In this document: one piece after another, positions 17,569-25,874 of the stretch
Numbering within the stretch: position 1 is the first letter of the stretch
How the letters are laid out: each line of letters opens with the position of its first letter
Assembly: GCF_022347565.1 (NCBI RefSeq)
Contig: NZ_JAKRGH010000010.1
Coordinates: 1 to 64,000 of the forward strand
Source: Vibrio sp. Of7-15
Lineage (GTDB): Bacteria > Pseudomonadota > Gammaproteobacteria > Enterobacterales > Vibrionaceae
DNA length: 64,000 bases
Reading direction: 5' to 3'
Program-made: the position numbers and the translations under genes
Notes under the pieces: model-generated
Databases searched by the model: none
What the model was told of the DNA's origin: nothing
Seen by the model: the letters and a program-made list of their open reading frames with translations, nothing else

Positions 17569-17679
17569 TGTCACGCACAGGGCAAACCATTTGAAAGAAT
17601 GGGACGCAAAACTTCCGGCCTAAATAAATTACTCATACAAATGAGTACTTTATATGGTAGCGGGGTCGCCGATGGCAGG
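17569..17679 (+). ncRNA. c-di-GMP-I (GEMM) riboswitch upstream of tfoY
   Basis: Conserved GEMM-I blocks occur in order: GTCACGCACAGGGCAAACC, then GAAAGAATGGGACGCAAA with the tetraloop, CCGGCCTAAA, and the closing GGTAGCGGGGTCGCCGATGG. This is the class whose V. cholerae Vc2 member also precedes the tfoY orthologue; most bases agree with Vc2 as I remember it. The second stem (about 17625-17650, TTACTCAT...ATGAGTA) is species-specific. About 130 nt separate the aptamer from the tfoY start and would hold the expression platform, but I cannot tell whether ligand turns expression on or off. Confidence 0.95.
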
Positions 17680-17808
17680 TATATACATTTCTTTGTAGAT
17701 GTCTAACTTTTTATTAACATTGTTATGACATTCTCAATCAATTGCCTCGCTAATCTATCCTCTAGCTCTGAATGTTAGGTGACACAAATTCATTCACCGA
17801 GAAGCAGC

Positions 17809-18405
17809 ATGGATAAACCAACACTTAAAAACTCATTAAAACTGTTTGACCACCTTGGCACCGTTAAATCTCGTTCTATGTTTGGCGGGTTTGGCATTTT
17901 TGTCGACGACACAATGTTTGCCTTAGTGGTTCAAGATCAACTTCATTTGCGAGCTAATGAAAAAAGCTCGACTTTGTTCAAAGAACAAGGGTTGAAGCCA
18001 TATGTTTACAAAAAACGAGGCTTTCCTGTTACAACCAAGTACTTCGCTTTATCTGAAGACGCTTGGAATAATACCGATCAAATCTTAATTCAAGCTGAAT
18101 ACGCACTAACGAGTGCTCGCGAAGAAAAACAAGCACAAGCAGCTGCTGGCCCTAACCGTTTAAAAGATTTACCAAACCTTCGTTTAGGCACAGAGCGCAT
18201 GCTTAAAAAAGCGGGAATTCAATCAGTAGAAGACTTATGTACTGCTGGTTCTATTCAAGCATTTTTAGCCGTTCAGCAGTCTCACACATCCAATGTGAGT
18301 GTTGATCTGTTATGGGCATTAGAAGGTGCTATATGTGGTAAGCACTGGTCTGTGATTCCACAAAACAGAAAAACAGAATTATTACAAAAGCTCGATCACG
18401 CATAA
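17809..18405 (+). CDS. tfoY: TfoY, TfoX-family regulator
   Basis: A 198-residue cytoplasmic protein with the two TfoX domains: N-terminal ([20 protein letters not shown] ... FALSED) and C-terminal ([20 protein letters not shown] ... [14 protein letters not shown]). In V. cholerae, TfoX drives competence while TfoY controls motility and type VI secretion. The purR-tfoY synteny and the upstream GEMM riboswitch identify this as TfoY. The start at 17809 (MDKPTLK) has GAGAAG upstream; an in-frame GTG at 17779 would add ten residues. A possible functional link to the putative secreted effector at 50-52 kb is inference. Confidence 0.9.
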   Translation: MDKPTLKNSLKLFDHLGTVKSRSMFGGFGIFVDDTMFALVVQDQLHLRANEKSSTLFKEQGLKPYVYKKRGFPVTTKYFALSEDAWNNTDQILIQAEYALTSAREEKQAQAAAGPNRLKDLPNLRLGTERMLKKAGIQSVEDLCTAGSIQAFLAVQQSHTSNVSVDLLWALEGAICGKHWSVIPQNRKTELLQKLDHA

Positions 18406-18720
18406 TAACAATAATAAAACAACAAACGGTTCTGATGTCGGTATATCTATTCCAATAGAATACTGAGGCCGTTGTACCCTGCTGCCGATTAGGGTGCTCA
18501 AGAACTTTTGAGCTCCCTAATTCTTCAGTTTACTTTGTAAAGCATCAGTAATACAACACCCCACTCTCTTACTACCTGTATTGATACCTCTACTTACTTC
18601 TTCAAACGCACTTATCCATCGACTGTATTTTACTATTAAGACAAAATTAATTTTATTTGAAAGATTTCTTTTAAGAATCAGGTCAATCATCATTAATAGT
18701 TCTTTTTGTAGGAAAACAAC
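18406..18720. other. Intergenic region after tfoY
   Basis: It holds the strong hairpin at 18488-18521 and, before it, pairable AACGG...CCGTT segments (18423-18477) around an inner GGTAT/ATACT stem. The rest is AT-rich and carries the ribosome site of the next gene. No convincing coding frame. Confidence 0.5.
18488..18521 (+). terminator. Strong hairpin downstream of tfoY
   Basis: A 14-bp stem with one mismatch (18488-18501 with 18508-18521) and a 6-nt loop. The following sequence is TCTTCAGTTT, a poor T-run, so it may be a terminator, an mRNA 3' stabiliser or part of a small RNA. Confidence 0.5.
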
Positions 18721-19410
18721 ATGGATAAGAAAAAAATTCTGGTTGCGATATTCATTGCGATTGTTGGGCTGTGGTTTGCCTTTGATCTTGGCCAATACCT
18801 GACCCTTGAAAATGCCAAGCTTCAGCAACAAGCACTGCAAGATACCATCGCCAGCCAACCATTACTTTCTAGCTTGGTCTATTTTGCCCTTTATATCAGT
18901 ATTACCGCCCTTTCATTACCTGGTGCAGCCATCTTCACCCTACTCGGTGCCGCTCTTTTTGGCTTTTGGTGGAGTTTATTATTGGTTTCATTTGCCAGTA
19001 CCATTGGAGCAACACTCGCCTTTTTGTTCAGCCGCTACTTACTAAAAGATTGGGTACAGAAGAAATTTGGTCAAAAGCTCGAAACCATTAACAAAGGCAT
19101 TGAAAAAGATGGCCCATTTTATCTTTTTTCTTTACGCCTAATTCCAATCTTCCCATTCTTTTTAATTAACCTATTAATGGGGCTTACTCCTATAACCGCG
19201 AGCCGCTTCTATTTATTTAGCCAAATTGGCATGCTTCCTGGCACCATGGTCTACCTTAATGCAGGGACACAATTGGCTGAGATAGATAGCCTATCTGGCA
19301 TTGTTTCCCCATCGGTACTGATTTCGCTTGCACTGCTTGGATTATTTCCTCTGATCGCGAAACACGTTATGGGCTTTATCAATAAACGTAAGGCCTATGG
19401 CAATCCATAG
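18721..19410 (+). CDS. VTT-domain (DedA/TVP38-like) membrane protein
   Basis: A 229-residue inner-membrane protein with about five or six helices. The central region carries the VTT/SNARE-associated family pattern: LPGAAIFTLLGAALFGFWWSLL, followed by GATLAFLFSRYLL and FSLRLIPIFPFFLINLLMGLT with the conserved R and P. Families of this fold include DedA proteins and TVP38/TMEM64 and are implicated in lipid scrambling or transport; the exact role of this member is not known. It lies about 100 nt upstream of ynjB in the same direction and may be co-transcribed. TAGGA precedes the start. Confidence 0.85.
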   Translation: MDKKKILVAIFIAIVGLWFAFDLGQYLTLENAKLQQQALQDTIASQPLLSSLVYFALYISITALSLPGAAIFTLLGAALFGFWWSLLLVSFASTIGATLAFLFSRYLLKDWVQKKFGQKLETINKGIEKDGPFYLFSLRLIPIFPFFLINLLMGLTPITASRFYLFSQIGMLPGTMVYLNAGTQLAEIDSLSGIVSPSVLISLALLGLFPLIAKHVMGFINKRKAYGNP

Positions 19411-19513
19411 CAAATACAGTAAAATCAAAATCTTGATACCATAACAATACATATCCATTACGTTTTTCAACCATTATAAAATGAATCTTAACAGGGACTA
19501 ACTTCAGGGAATC

Positions 19514-20665
19514 ATGATGAAAAAATTGATCACCGCACTTAGCTTAATGCTATGCAGTCAATGGGCATTAGCAGAAACACCCAAGCATTGGGATGAAATT
19601 GAACGTAAGGCTCGTGGGCAAACGGTATATTTTAACGCTTGGGGCGGTAGTCAAGAAATTAACGCCTATTTACGTTGGGCTGGTAAACAGCTGAAATCGC
19701 GTTATGGCGTCACACTAAATCATGTAAAAGTCTCTGATATTTCAGAAACCACAACGCGCTTGCTCGCTGAAAAAACCAGTGGCAAGCACTCTGGTGGCAG
19801 CGTTGATATGGTTTGGATTAATGGTGAAAACTTTAAATCCATGAAGAACAGTAATTTACTTTTTGGTCCTTTTGTCAGTGATCTACCTAGCTGGCAATAC
19901 GTTGATAAATCACTTCCAGTGGATGTGGATTTCACCGAGCCAACATTAGAATTAGAAGCTCCGTGGGGAGTTGGCCAACTTGTATTCATCCACGATAAAG
20001 CCACCTTAGCAAACCCACCGCAGACATTTACTGAAATGCTGAGTTTTGCGAAAGCATTCCCTGGTACACTGAGTTATCCTCGTCCACCAGCCTTCCACGG
20101 CACCAGCTTCCTAAAAGCGGTGTTACTTGAGCTAAGCTCGAACAAAGACGCGTTGTATCAACCCGTTGATGACGCAAACTTTGCTGCTGTCACTGCACCT
20201 CTTTGGCAGTACCTTGATGATTTTCATCAATACGCATGGCGCAAAGGTAAGCAATTTCCAACAGGCAGCACTCAGATGATGCAATTGCTTGACGATGGTG
20301 AATTACAACTTGCCATTACTTTTAATCCAAATTCAGTAAGCTCTGCTCAAGTTAGTGGCACATTGTCTGAAACTACCCAAGCTTATGCTATGGAATCCGG
20401 TGCGTTGTCCAATATTCACTTCTTAGCCATTCCTTGGAACGCTAATGCTAAAGCTGGCGCACAAGTTGCCATTAACTTTTTACTCAGCCCTGAAGCACAA
20501 TCTCGTAAAGGCGATTTAAATATTTGGGGTGACCCAGCGGTATTAAAAACAAAACACCTTTCTGGCAGTGCAAAAGAAACCACGCTGTTTAAATCTATTG
20601 ATGAACCACACCCTAGCTGGCAAGTGGCCATTGAAAATGAATGGCAACGCCGCTACGGCCAATAA
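19514..20665 (+). CDS. ynjB: YnjB-type ABC transporter substrate-binding protein
   Basis: A 383-residue periplasmic protein with a Sec signal peptide (MMKKLITALSLMLCSQWALA, cleaved near 21). The mature protein has the extracellular solute-binding type II pattern of YnjB: GQTVYFNAWGGSQEINAYLRW near the N-terminus, VDMVWINGENF, and WGVGQLVFIHD. The substrate is unknown; thiamine-, iron- or polyamine-type ligands are all possible in related families. It is the first gene of a contiguous ynjB-ynjC-ynjD-ynjF operon. ATG at 19514 or 19517; AGGGAA lies upstream. Confidence 0.87.
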   Translation: MMKKLITALSLMLCSQWALAETPKHWDEIERKARGQTVYFNAWGGSQEINAYLRWAGKQLKSRYGVTLNHVKVSDISETTTRLLAEKTSGKHSGGSVDMVWINGENFKSMKNSNLLFGPFVSDLPSWQYVDKSLPVDVDFTEPTLELEAPWGVGQLVFIHDKATLANPPQTFTEMLSFAKAFPGTLSYPRPPAFHGTSFLKAVLLELSSNKDALYQPVDDANFAAVTAPLWQYLDDFHQYAWRKGKQFPTGSTQMMQLLDDGELQLAITFNPNSVSSAQVSGTLSETTQAYAMESGALSNIHFLAIPWNANAKAGAQVAINFLLSPEAQSRKGDLNIWGDPAVLKTKHLSGSAKETTLFKSIDEPHPSWQVAIENEWQRRYGQ

Positions 20666-20724
20666 GGCTACATTTTAATTTAACGTTAAGGCTCAATTCT
20701 TTGGGCCTTTCATCAAGGCTATTT

Positions 20725-22431
20725 ATGTTCCGTCTGCTGTACCTGACGATGGTAGCAATTTGTTTATTACCACTAGTTCCTGGGGTACTAGGGCTCGTTT
20801 TCTCTTCATTTCATTACTTACCCCCTATTGGGTTTGAGAGCCCCTCTTTCGATGCTTTTAAGCAAGTTACTCAATGGCCTGGCGTGGAAAAATCCATCCT
20901 GTTAACCATTGTAACCAGTGTTTTTAGCACCATACTTGCTACCAGTATTACTTTTCTCATTTTAAGAGCAAGCTGGCACTCCAGTAAGTGGCAACGCATC
21001 GAGCTGTGGTTGTCTCCTCTACTGTCTCTGCCTCATGTCGCTTTTGCTATCGGGTTTGCATTTTTATTCACCCCAACCGGATTGATCGCCCGACTTATTG
21101 CATTTATCTTAGATGATCCCAGTATCAGCCAATGGAGTTTAATCAATGATCAGTACGGTATTGGCTTAATTATCGCGTTATCCATTAAAGAAGTCCCTTT
21201 TTTGCTGCTCATGAGTATTCCTGTACTTAAACAGTTAAATGTGCAGCAAACTTTAATTACTGCCAATAGCTTGGGGTACAATACCAAACAAACTTGGATG
21301 ACCATCATCCTTCCTCAGTGGTTGCCTAAAATACGCTTCCCTTTATATGCCGTTATGGCTTATAGCATGTCTGTTGTGGATGTTGCTCTTATTCTTGGGC
21401 CAACAAACCCACCAACCTTTGCCGTGTTAGTTTGGCAGTGGTTCAACGATCCAGATTTAAACTTTCTACCAAGGGCCGCTGCAGGAGCAATGATTCTTTT
21501 CCTACTTTGCTCCCTATTGCTAATGTTAATACGAGCTTTTGAATTTCTATTCACAAAGCTGTGGCGAAAATGGCAATATAATGGCCACCACTCGTTGCAC
21601 TGGCCCGGCACTGGTTTATTTAGCCTTATCGCCATCATTCCATTGCTGACTCTACCGCTCATGCTAGTGTGGTCGTTTGCACTGCGCTGGCGCTTCCCCG
21701 ATTTAATGCCATCTCGTTTCAGCCTTCGTTTCTGGCAGCAGGAATGGGAGTTCATTCAAAGCGTCATCTTCATCAGCCTTAATATAGGACTGCTCAGTGG
21801 CTCTATCGCCTTATTACTGGCTTTGATCGCTCATGAATACCACCAGAAGCACAAAATTCGCGTCCCTAATTTTATTATTGCGCTGCCTATGCTGGCCCCT
21901 CAACTTTCCATTTTATTTGGTATCCAAATCGCCACGATTTTAGTACCTGGTGAGCATTACTCGTTATGGGTAATTTGGGCGCACGTTTTATTTGCGTTTC
22001 CCTATATTTATTTAGCTCTCGACGGGCCTTGGCGCAGCTTCGATATACGTTACGAAATGACCGCCCTGAGTTTAGGCATGTCGCCACTAAAAGTGTGGTG
22101 GAAAATTAAACGCCCAATTTTAATGCCAGCCATTTGGTTAGCATGGGCAGTCGGGATCAGTGTCAGCCTGACACAATACCTGCCAACTCTTATGCTGGGT
22201 GCCGGCCGTATCAGCACCCTAACCACCGAAGCAGTGGCGTTAGCAAGTGGGCAAGATCGCAGAGTCTCAGCCTTATACGCATTATGGCAAGCCGCTCTAC
22301 CACTCGCCTTCTTTGTATTTGCTTTAGCAGCTAGTCGATTAGCTCAAGTCGATCGCGTTGGTTTAAAAACATCATCACCAAGGAGTACACTCGTCGATGA
22401 GTCTGTGCATAAAAAATCTCACAATCTCTGA
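20725..22431 (+). CDS. ynjC: YnjC-type ABC transporter permease (fused double permease)
   Basis: A 568-residue inner-membrane protein with about 12 helices, consisting of two fused binding-protein-dependent permease domains. Each has an EAA-like loop: ITANSLGYNTKQTWMTIILP in the first half and EMTALSLGMSPLKVWWKIK in the second. This fused layout matches E. coli YnjC, though that protein is shorter (about 511). The start at 20725 is preferred, with AAGG 8 nt upstream; a longer frame begins inside ynjB at 20641. The 3' end overlaps ynjD by 35 nt. Confidence 0.87.
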   Translation: MFRLLYLTMVAICLLPLVPGVLGLVFSSFHYLPPIGFESPSFDAFKQVTQWPGVEKSILLTIVTSVFSTILATSITFLILRASWHSSKWQRIELWLSPLLSLPHVAFAIGFAFLFTPTGLIARLIAFILDDPSISQWSLINDQYGIGLIIALSIKEVPFLLLMSIPVLKQLNVQQTLITANSLGYNTKQTWMTIILPQWLPKIRFPLYAVMAYSMSVVDVALILGPTNPPTFAVLVWQWFNDPDLNFLPRAAAGAMILFLLCSLLLMLIRAFEFLFTKLWRKWQYNGHHSLHWPGTGLFSLIAIIPLLTLPLMLVWSFALRWRFPDLMPSRFSLRFWQQEWEFIQSVIFISLNIGLLSGSIALLLALIAHEYHQKHKIRVPNFIIALPMLAPQLSILFGIQIATILVPGEHYSLWVIWAHVLFAFPYIYLALDGPWRSFDIRYEMTALSLGMSPLKVWWKIKRPILMPAIWLAWAVGISVSLTQYLPTLMLGAGRISTLTTEAVALASGQDRRVSALYALWQAALPLAFFVFALAASRLAQVDRVGLKTSSPRSTLVDESVHKKSHNL

Positions 22432-23050
22432 TCGTTCCCATACGCCACTGTTTAATACCGTGAGTTTTTGCATTGAACCGGGACAAATTTTAACCCTCAT
22501 GGGGCCAAGTGGTTGTGGTAAATCAACATTACTAAGTGTGGTGGCGGGTCATCTGTCGCCAGAGTTTCACTTTAACGGCGAGATCACCTTAAACAATAAA
22601 GATCTTACGGATCTTCCTCCTGAAAAAAGACAAGTCGGGATCCTGTTTCAAGACGACTTACTCTTTCCACATTTATCGGTCTGGGAAAATTTAGCCCTTG
22701 CTTTGCCAGCTCGATTTAAGGGCATAAACCGGAAACAAAAAGCCCTAGAGACACTGGCTCAAATTGAACTACTTCACTTAGCTGATCATGCTCCATCACA
22801 AATATCTGGGGGCCAACGCGCTAGGATCAGCCTAATGCGCATGCTACTAGCCGAACCTGCTGCCATTTTATTGGATGAACCTTTCAGCAAGTTAGACAAA
22901 TCACTACGTATGTCTTTTCGAAGTTGGGTGTTTTCTCAAATCATTGAGCGGAAAATACCGACCTTGATGGTGACACATGATGAAGATGACATTCCCGATA
23001 ACAACCCTTGCCTAACTTGGCCTTGGTCACAGGACATAAACCATGCTTGA
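22397..23050 (+). CDS. ynjD: YnjD-type ABC transporter ATP-binding protein
   Basis: A 217-residue cytoplasmic ATPase. It shows Walker A GPSGCGKST (about 36-44), the Q-loop LFQDDLLFPHL, signature SGGQRARISL, Walker B AAILLDEPF and the switch His in MVTHDEDD. It lacks the C-terminal regulatory domain of longer importers. It begins within the ynjC 3' end (35-nt overlap, AAGGAG upstream) and overlaps ynjF by 8 nt, so the operon is translationally coupled. Confidence 0.9.
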   Translation: MSLCIKNLTISDRSHTPLFNTVSFCIEPGQILTLMGPSGCGKSTLLSVVAGHLSPEFHFNGEITLNNKDLTDLPPEKRQVGILFQDDLLFPHLSVWENLALALPARFKGINRKQKALETLAQIELLHLADHAPSQISGGQRARISLMRMLLAEPAAILLDEPFSKLDKSLRMSFRSWVFSQIIERKIPTLMVTHDEDDIPDNNPCLTWPWSQDINHA

Positions 23051-23657
23051 TAGATACAGTATTAAACTCATTCGCTGGCCATTAACACAGATAGCTGCAC
23101 TGCCTAACAAGCTTGGAATAACAGCTAACCATATTACATTAACTGGCTTTGTGATTGGTATGCTGGCGCTGCCTGCTTTAGCGTTTGAAGAATACCTATG
23201 GGCGTTGGCCTTTATTCTTATTAATCGCATTTTTGATGGGTTAGATGGTGCTGTAGCACGAATGCAGGGTATTACAGATTGTGGCGGTTTTTTAGATATC
23301 ACACTGGATTTTCTGTTCTATTCCATGGTGCCATTTGGGTTTGTACTAGCGAACCCAGACGCCAACGGTATCGCTGGCGCTTTTTTGATTTTCTCTTTCA
23401 TGGGGACAGGCTCTAGCTTTTTAGCTTTTGCCATCATGGCAGGTAAAAGACAAATAGATAACCCGGTGTATAAGAGTAAATCTTTGTATTATATAGGGGG
23501 TTTAACAGAAGGCACCGAAACCATCGCCTGCTTTGTGCTGTTTTGTTTACTGCCGCAACACTTCGCCACAATTGCCTTCATTTTTGGTGCCTTATGCTGG
23601 TTTACCACAGCGACACGAATTTGGGCGGGCTACCACACCTTAAAAGAAGATAGGTAA
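23043..23657 (+). CDS. ynjF: CDP-alcohol phosphatidyltransferase family protein YnjF
   Basis: A 204-residue inner-membrane enzyme. The complete CDP-OH-P signature D-x2-DG-x2-AR-x8-G-x3-D-x3-D is present in FDGLDGAVARMQGITDCGGF and the Asp residues just after it. Enzymes of this family transfer a phosphatidyl group from CDP-diacylglycerol to an alcohol; the acceptor here is unknown. In E. coli, the rhodanese gene ynjE lies between ynjD and ynjF; it is absent here. The ATG overlaps the end of ynjD by 8 nt. A terminator follows. Confidence 0.88.
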   Translation: MLDRYSIKLIRWPLTQIAALPNKLGITANHITLTGFVIGMLALPALAFEEYLWALAFILINRIFDGLDGAVARMQGITDCGGFLDITLDFLFYSMVPFGFVLANPDANGIAGAFLIFSFMGTGSSFLAFAIMAGKRQIDNPVYKSKSLYYIGGLTEGTETIACFVLFCLLPQHFATIAFIFGALCWFTTATRIWAGYHTLKEDR

Positions 23658-23703
23658 TAATTAACCTAGCCTCGCCTCAGATCTGCATAAGAGATTGCTT
23701 TTC

Positions 23704-23737
23704 AAGCCGAGTAATTTTAATACTCGGCTTCTATTAT
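23704..23737 (+). terminator. Terminator of the ynj operon
   Basis: A perfect 10-bp stem (AAGCCGAGTA/TACTCGGCTT) with a 7-nt AT loop, followed by CTATTATT. The T-run is imperfect. Confidence 0.7.
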
Positions 23738-24056
23738 TGAAAAGTGTAGGCAATTAATCCAGCTAAAAGATTAACCATGAAACCGATACAGCTTCGGTAC
23801 CGAGTATGTTCTATTTGAGAAATATGTTTTAATTGGTCGAAGGCAGTCTCAATGATAAGTCTCTTTCTTAACATAAGCTTGTCCATACTTTCATAGCCTT
23901 CGGCTTCATACTTTTCCTTGTGTCGGTGATGAAATAGATATCTTTTTCCACCAATTCATCAGCTAATCTTTACGATATATAGCCCTTATCCCCGTAAATC
24001 TTGGCACATTTCCACAACAGGTTTTCGGTCATCCGCATTTCCAGTGGTTACTTTCA
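23734..24056 (-). pseudogene. IS982-family transposase remnant (3' part)
   Basis: Reading the minus strand in shifting frames gives VTTGNADDRKPVVEMC, CAKIYGDKGYIS, a stop, [19 protein letters not shown], and then [30 protein letters not shown] and [12 protein letters not shown] before a stop at 23734. These are the conserved C-terminal blocks of IS982-type DDE transposases. At least two frameshifts and one internal stop disable it, and the 5' half of the gene is missing. The 5' truncation coincides with a perfect fold-back palindrome at 24038-24076. Confidence 0.8.
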
Positions 24057-24076
24057 CTGAAAGTAACCACTGGAAA
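24038..24076. repeat. Perfect 19-bp fold-back palindrome at the IS junction
   Basis: 24038-24056 and 24058-24076 are exact reverse complements around one central base. The left arm is native transposase sequence, so the right arm is an inverted duplicate formed at the break point. Beyond it the sequence switches to a different IS remnant. Confidence 0.9.
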
Positions 24077-24080
24077 ACTA

Positions 24081-24250
24081 TCTAAAAGCCTGAAGACAGA
24101 GTGGATGCCAGCAGCTGTCGACTTAACTATGAACCAAGCAAGAAAGGACTGATGGACTATGACAACTGGCAACAGCCACATCAAGAAAATGATGGGTTGT
24201 CGCCAGCCACTGCTGAAGATCGGCTTAAAGTAGTATCCAAAATTTGTTGA
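24081..24250 (+). pseudogene. IS3-family transposase remnant (C-terminal end)
   Basis: The plus strand encodes SKSLKTEWMPAAVDLTMNQA in one frame and, after a shift, LMDYDNWQQPHQENDGLSP and AEDRLKVVSKIC before TGA at 24248-24250. The SLKTEW and D-Y-x-NW-Q-PHQ-N-GL-P blocks are typical of the end of IS3-family integrase-core transposases. It is frameshifted and lacks the catalytic domain. It adjoins the IS982 remnant head to head. Confidence 0.7.
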
Positions 24251-24796
24251 ACACTACAAATGTCAGAAAGTGGAATTATAACCATCAATATCGTTTTTCA
24301 TATACCACCTCAGTGATGATTTTAAAAACTTCTACCTCGACATCATTCATCGCTGTTACAAAAAACATTTTCCTACGTTACTGAGTGCGAGTTACTTAAT
24401 CTCCCCTCAAAGCTGGTGCTTTAATCTTAATATGATTAAGGGAACAACGCCATAAACTCGCTGAATTAGATATGATTAAACTTGCTTCACACTATAACTC
24501 TTTAAGCCTACCTTCATTTAGGAGGAAACACCTAAAAAAACCCAATAATGACAATAAAGTTCATATGTAATGAACCAATCAAAATTAAATTAGTTGGTCA
24601 AACAATACACAAAAAATAGAAATACTAATAAAAATAACTATCATTTGCACTTTTATTTGATATTTATATTGACGACATATATTTAATTAAAGTACATTCC
24701 CACTGTGAATGGCCATTCATATAAGCTGAGCCCAATAATTAACTCAAATAGGTTTGTATGTTAAGAATAAATTATCAATTATTTTTCGGTTAAAAT
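24251..24796. other. AT-rich accessory intergenic region
   Basis: 546 nt following the IS remnants. I find no credible gene, only short frames and increasing A+T toward the next gene. It may hold IS ends and the promoter of the Gly-rich protein gene, but no clear element can be named. Confidence 0.5.
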
Positions 24797-25864
24797 ATGA
24801 AGTTTAATAAATATTTTAATAGTACTTTAATTGCTTTTCTAATTTCATTTAATTGTAATGCTACCGCTGAGGGAGCTAAAAAAAAAGAGGACTGCCTTTT
24901 TTTAGAAGAAGGAAAAATATATGAACACCACGATGTGAATGGTGAACTATGTTTTTATAGTGACTACCCATCAAACACTATAATTAAAAAAACATTAAAA
25001 ATACAAGAGGCAGCTGACTCTTCTTATTTTAGACCTACCCACATGAAGTTAAGAGTGGTTCAATACCAAGATGATGGAAGTAAACTAGTTTCACGACATA
25101 GCAATAGTAAAAATGTTGGTCCTATATTTGGTTTAAAATCAAACTCAGCAATGTATATATTTAGAGTTGAAAATAAATTTACCGTTACCAGATGGGAACC
25201 TCTGCAAGCAAGGATGTCATATTGGTTGCTAAAAGAGTTTTCTGATCATGAAATCTTACTAGGCAATGAAAAGCCTTTAGGTGATAGATCAGAATTAAGT
25301 GCTGCCAATGTCAGTAGCGGGTATATTATATTAAAAGACTATGCAAAAGGCGTAATTAGTGCTGGTGTTGGCGGATACACAGGCAATCTAGCTGGAGGCT
25401 CAAATGTGCCAACATCAAATGTAGTCGCAGGCGTAGTTGGCGGCACAGTAACTGTTGTTGTATCACCGGTAGCTACACCTTTCGTCGGAGCCGTCGTTGG
25501 TGCCGCTGTCACTGGCTACATAACAGACGATATAAACAGTGGTCGAGTAAGCCTTGTGGACATCATGCCCATTCAACCAAACCCACCAGGACAACCACTT
25601 AAACCACTACCACGTCCTGGAGACAGTGATGGCGGCGGCGGCGGCATCGGCGGCATCGGCGGCGGCATCGGCGGCATCGGCGGCGGCATCGGCGGCGGCG
25701 GCGGCGGCGGCGGCATCAGCTTACCAGGAGACGTCATAATTATTGACAATGGTATCGGTAAAGAAGAATTACCGGATGGAACTGTTACTATTGGCACACC
25801 AATAATAACACATGTCTCTGCTGGGGGGAAAAAATGCACAGATTGTCACAAAGATAACGATTGA
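24797..25864 (+). CDS. Exported protein with glycine-zipper, Gly/Ile tract and C-terminal CxxCH motif; function unknown
   Basis: A 355-residue protein with a Sec signal peptide (about 1-24). The mature N-terminal domain (25-180) contains the C33...C52 pair shared with the next gene. Residues about 185-245 are a Gly/Ala/Val-rich hydrophobic stretch with GxxxG spacing (AGVVGGTVTVV, VGAVVGAAVTGYI), resembling pore-forming or glycine-zipper segments. Then comes a Pro-rich linker, a 29-residue Gly/Ile tract (279-307), and a C-terminal CTDCH (347-351), a c-type heme attachment motif by pattern. I do not recognise the family. The gene is AT-rich, beside IS debris and tightly followed by a related gene, which suggests acquired DNA. 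Ribosome site is weak. Confidence 0.65.
   Translation: MKFNKYFNSTLIAFLISFNCNATAEGAKKKEDCLFLEEGKIYEHHDVNGELCFYSDYPSNTIIKKTLKIQEAADSSYFRPTHMKLRVVQYQDDGSKLVSRHSNSKNVGPIFGLKSNSAMYIFRVENKFTVTRWEPLQARMSYWLLKEFSDHEILLGNEKPLGDRSELSAANVSSGYIILKDYAKGVISAGVGGYTGNLAGGSNVPTSNVVAGVVGGTVTVVVSPVATPFVGAVVGAAVTGYITDDINSGRVSLVDIMPIQPNPPGQPLKPLPRPGDSDGGGGGIGGIGGGIGGIGGGIGGGGGGGGISLPGDVIIIDNGIGKEELPDGTVTIGTPIITHVSAGGKKCTDCHKDND
25631..25717 (+). repeat. GGC/ATC triplet repeat inside the Gly-rich gene
   Basis: 87 nt composed only of GGC and ATC codons: Gly runs of 5, 2, 3, 2, 3 and 8, each followed by one Ile. It is strongly GC-rich within an AT-rich gene. Triplet slippage would change tract length without breaking the frame. 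Confidence 0.95.
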
Positions 25865-25874
25865 TAGGATAAAC

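Noticed and set aside
18517-18858. 113-codon minus-strand frame overlapping the VTT gene start
   Set aside because: It runs through the tfoY 3' hairpin and the coding start of a clear membrane protein on the other strand, with no ribosome site or domain.
25554-25739. Ala/Ser-rich plus-strand frame
   Set aside because: Out-of-frame reading of the same triplet repeat.
25573-25839. Pro-rich minus-strand frame with PPPMPP repeats
   Set aside because: It is the antisense reading of the GGC/ATC tract in the Gly-rich gene; the pattern is forced by that repeat.
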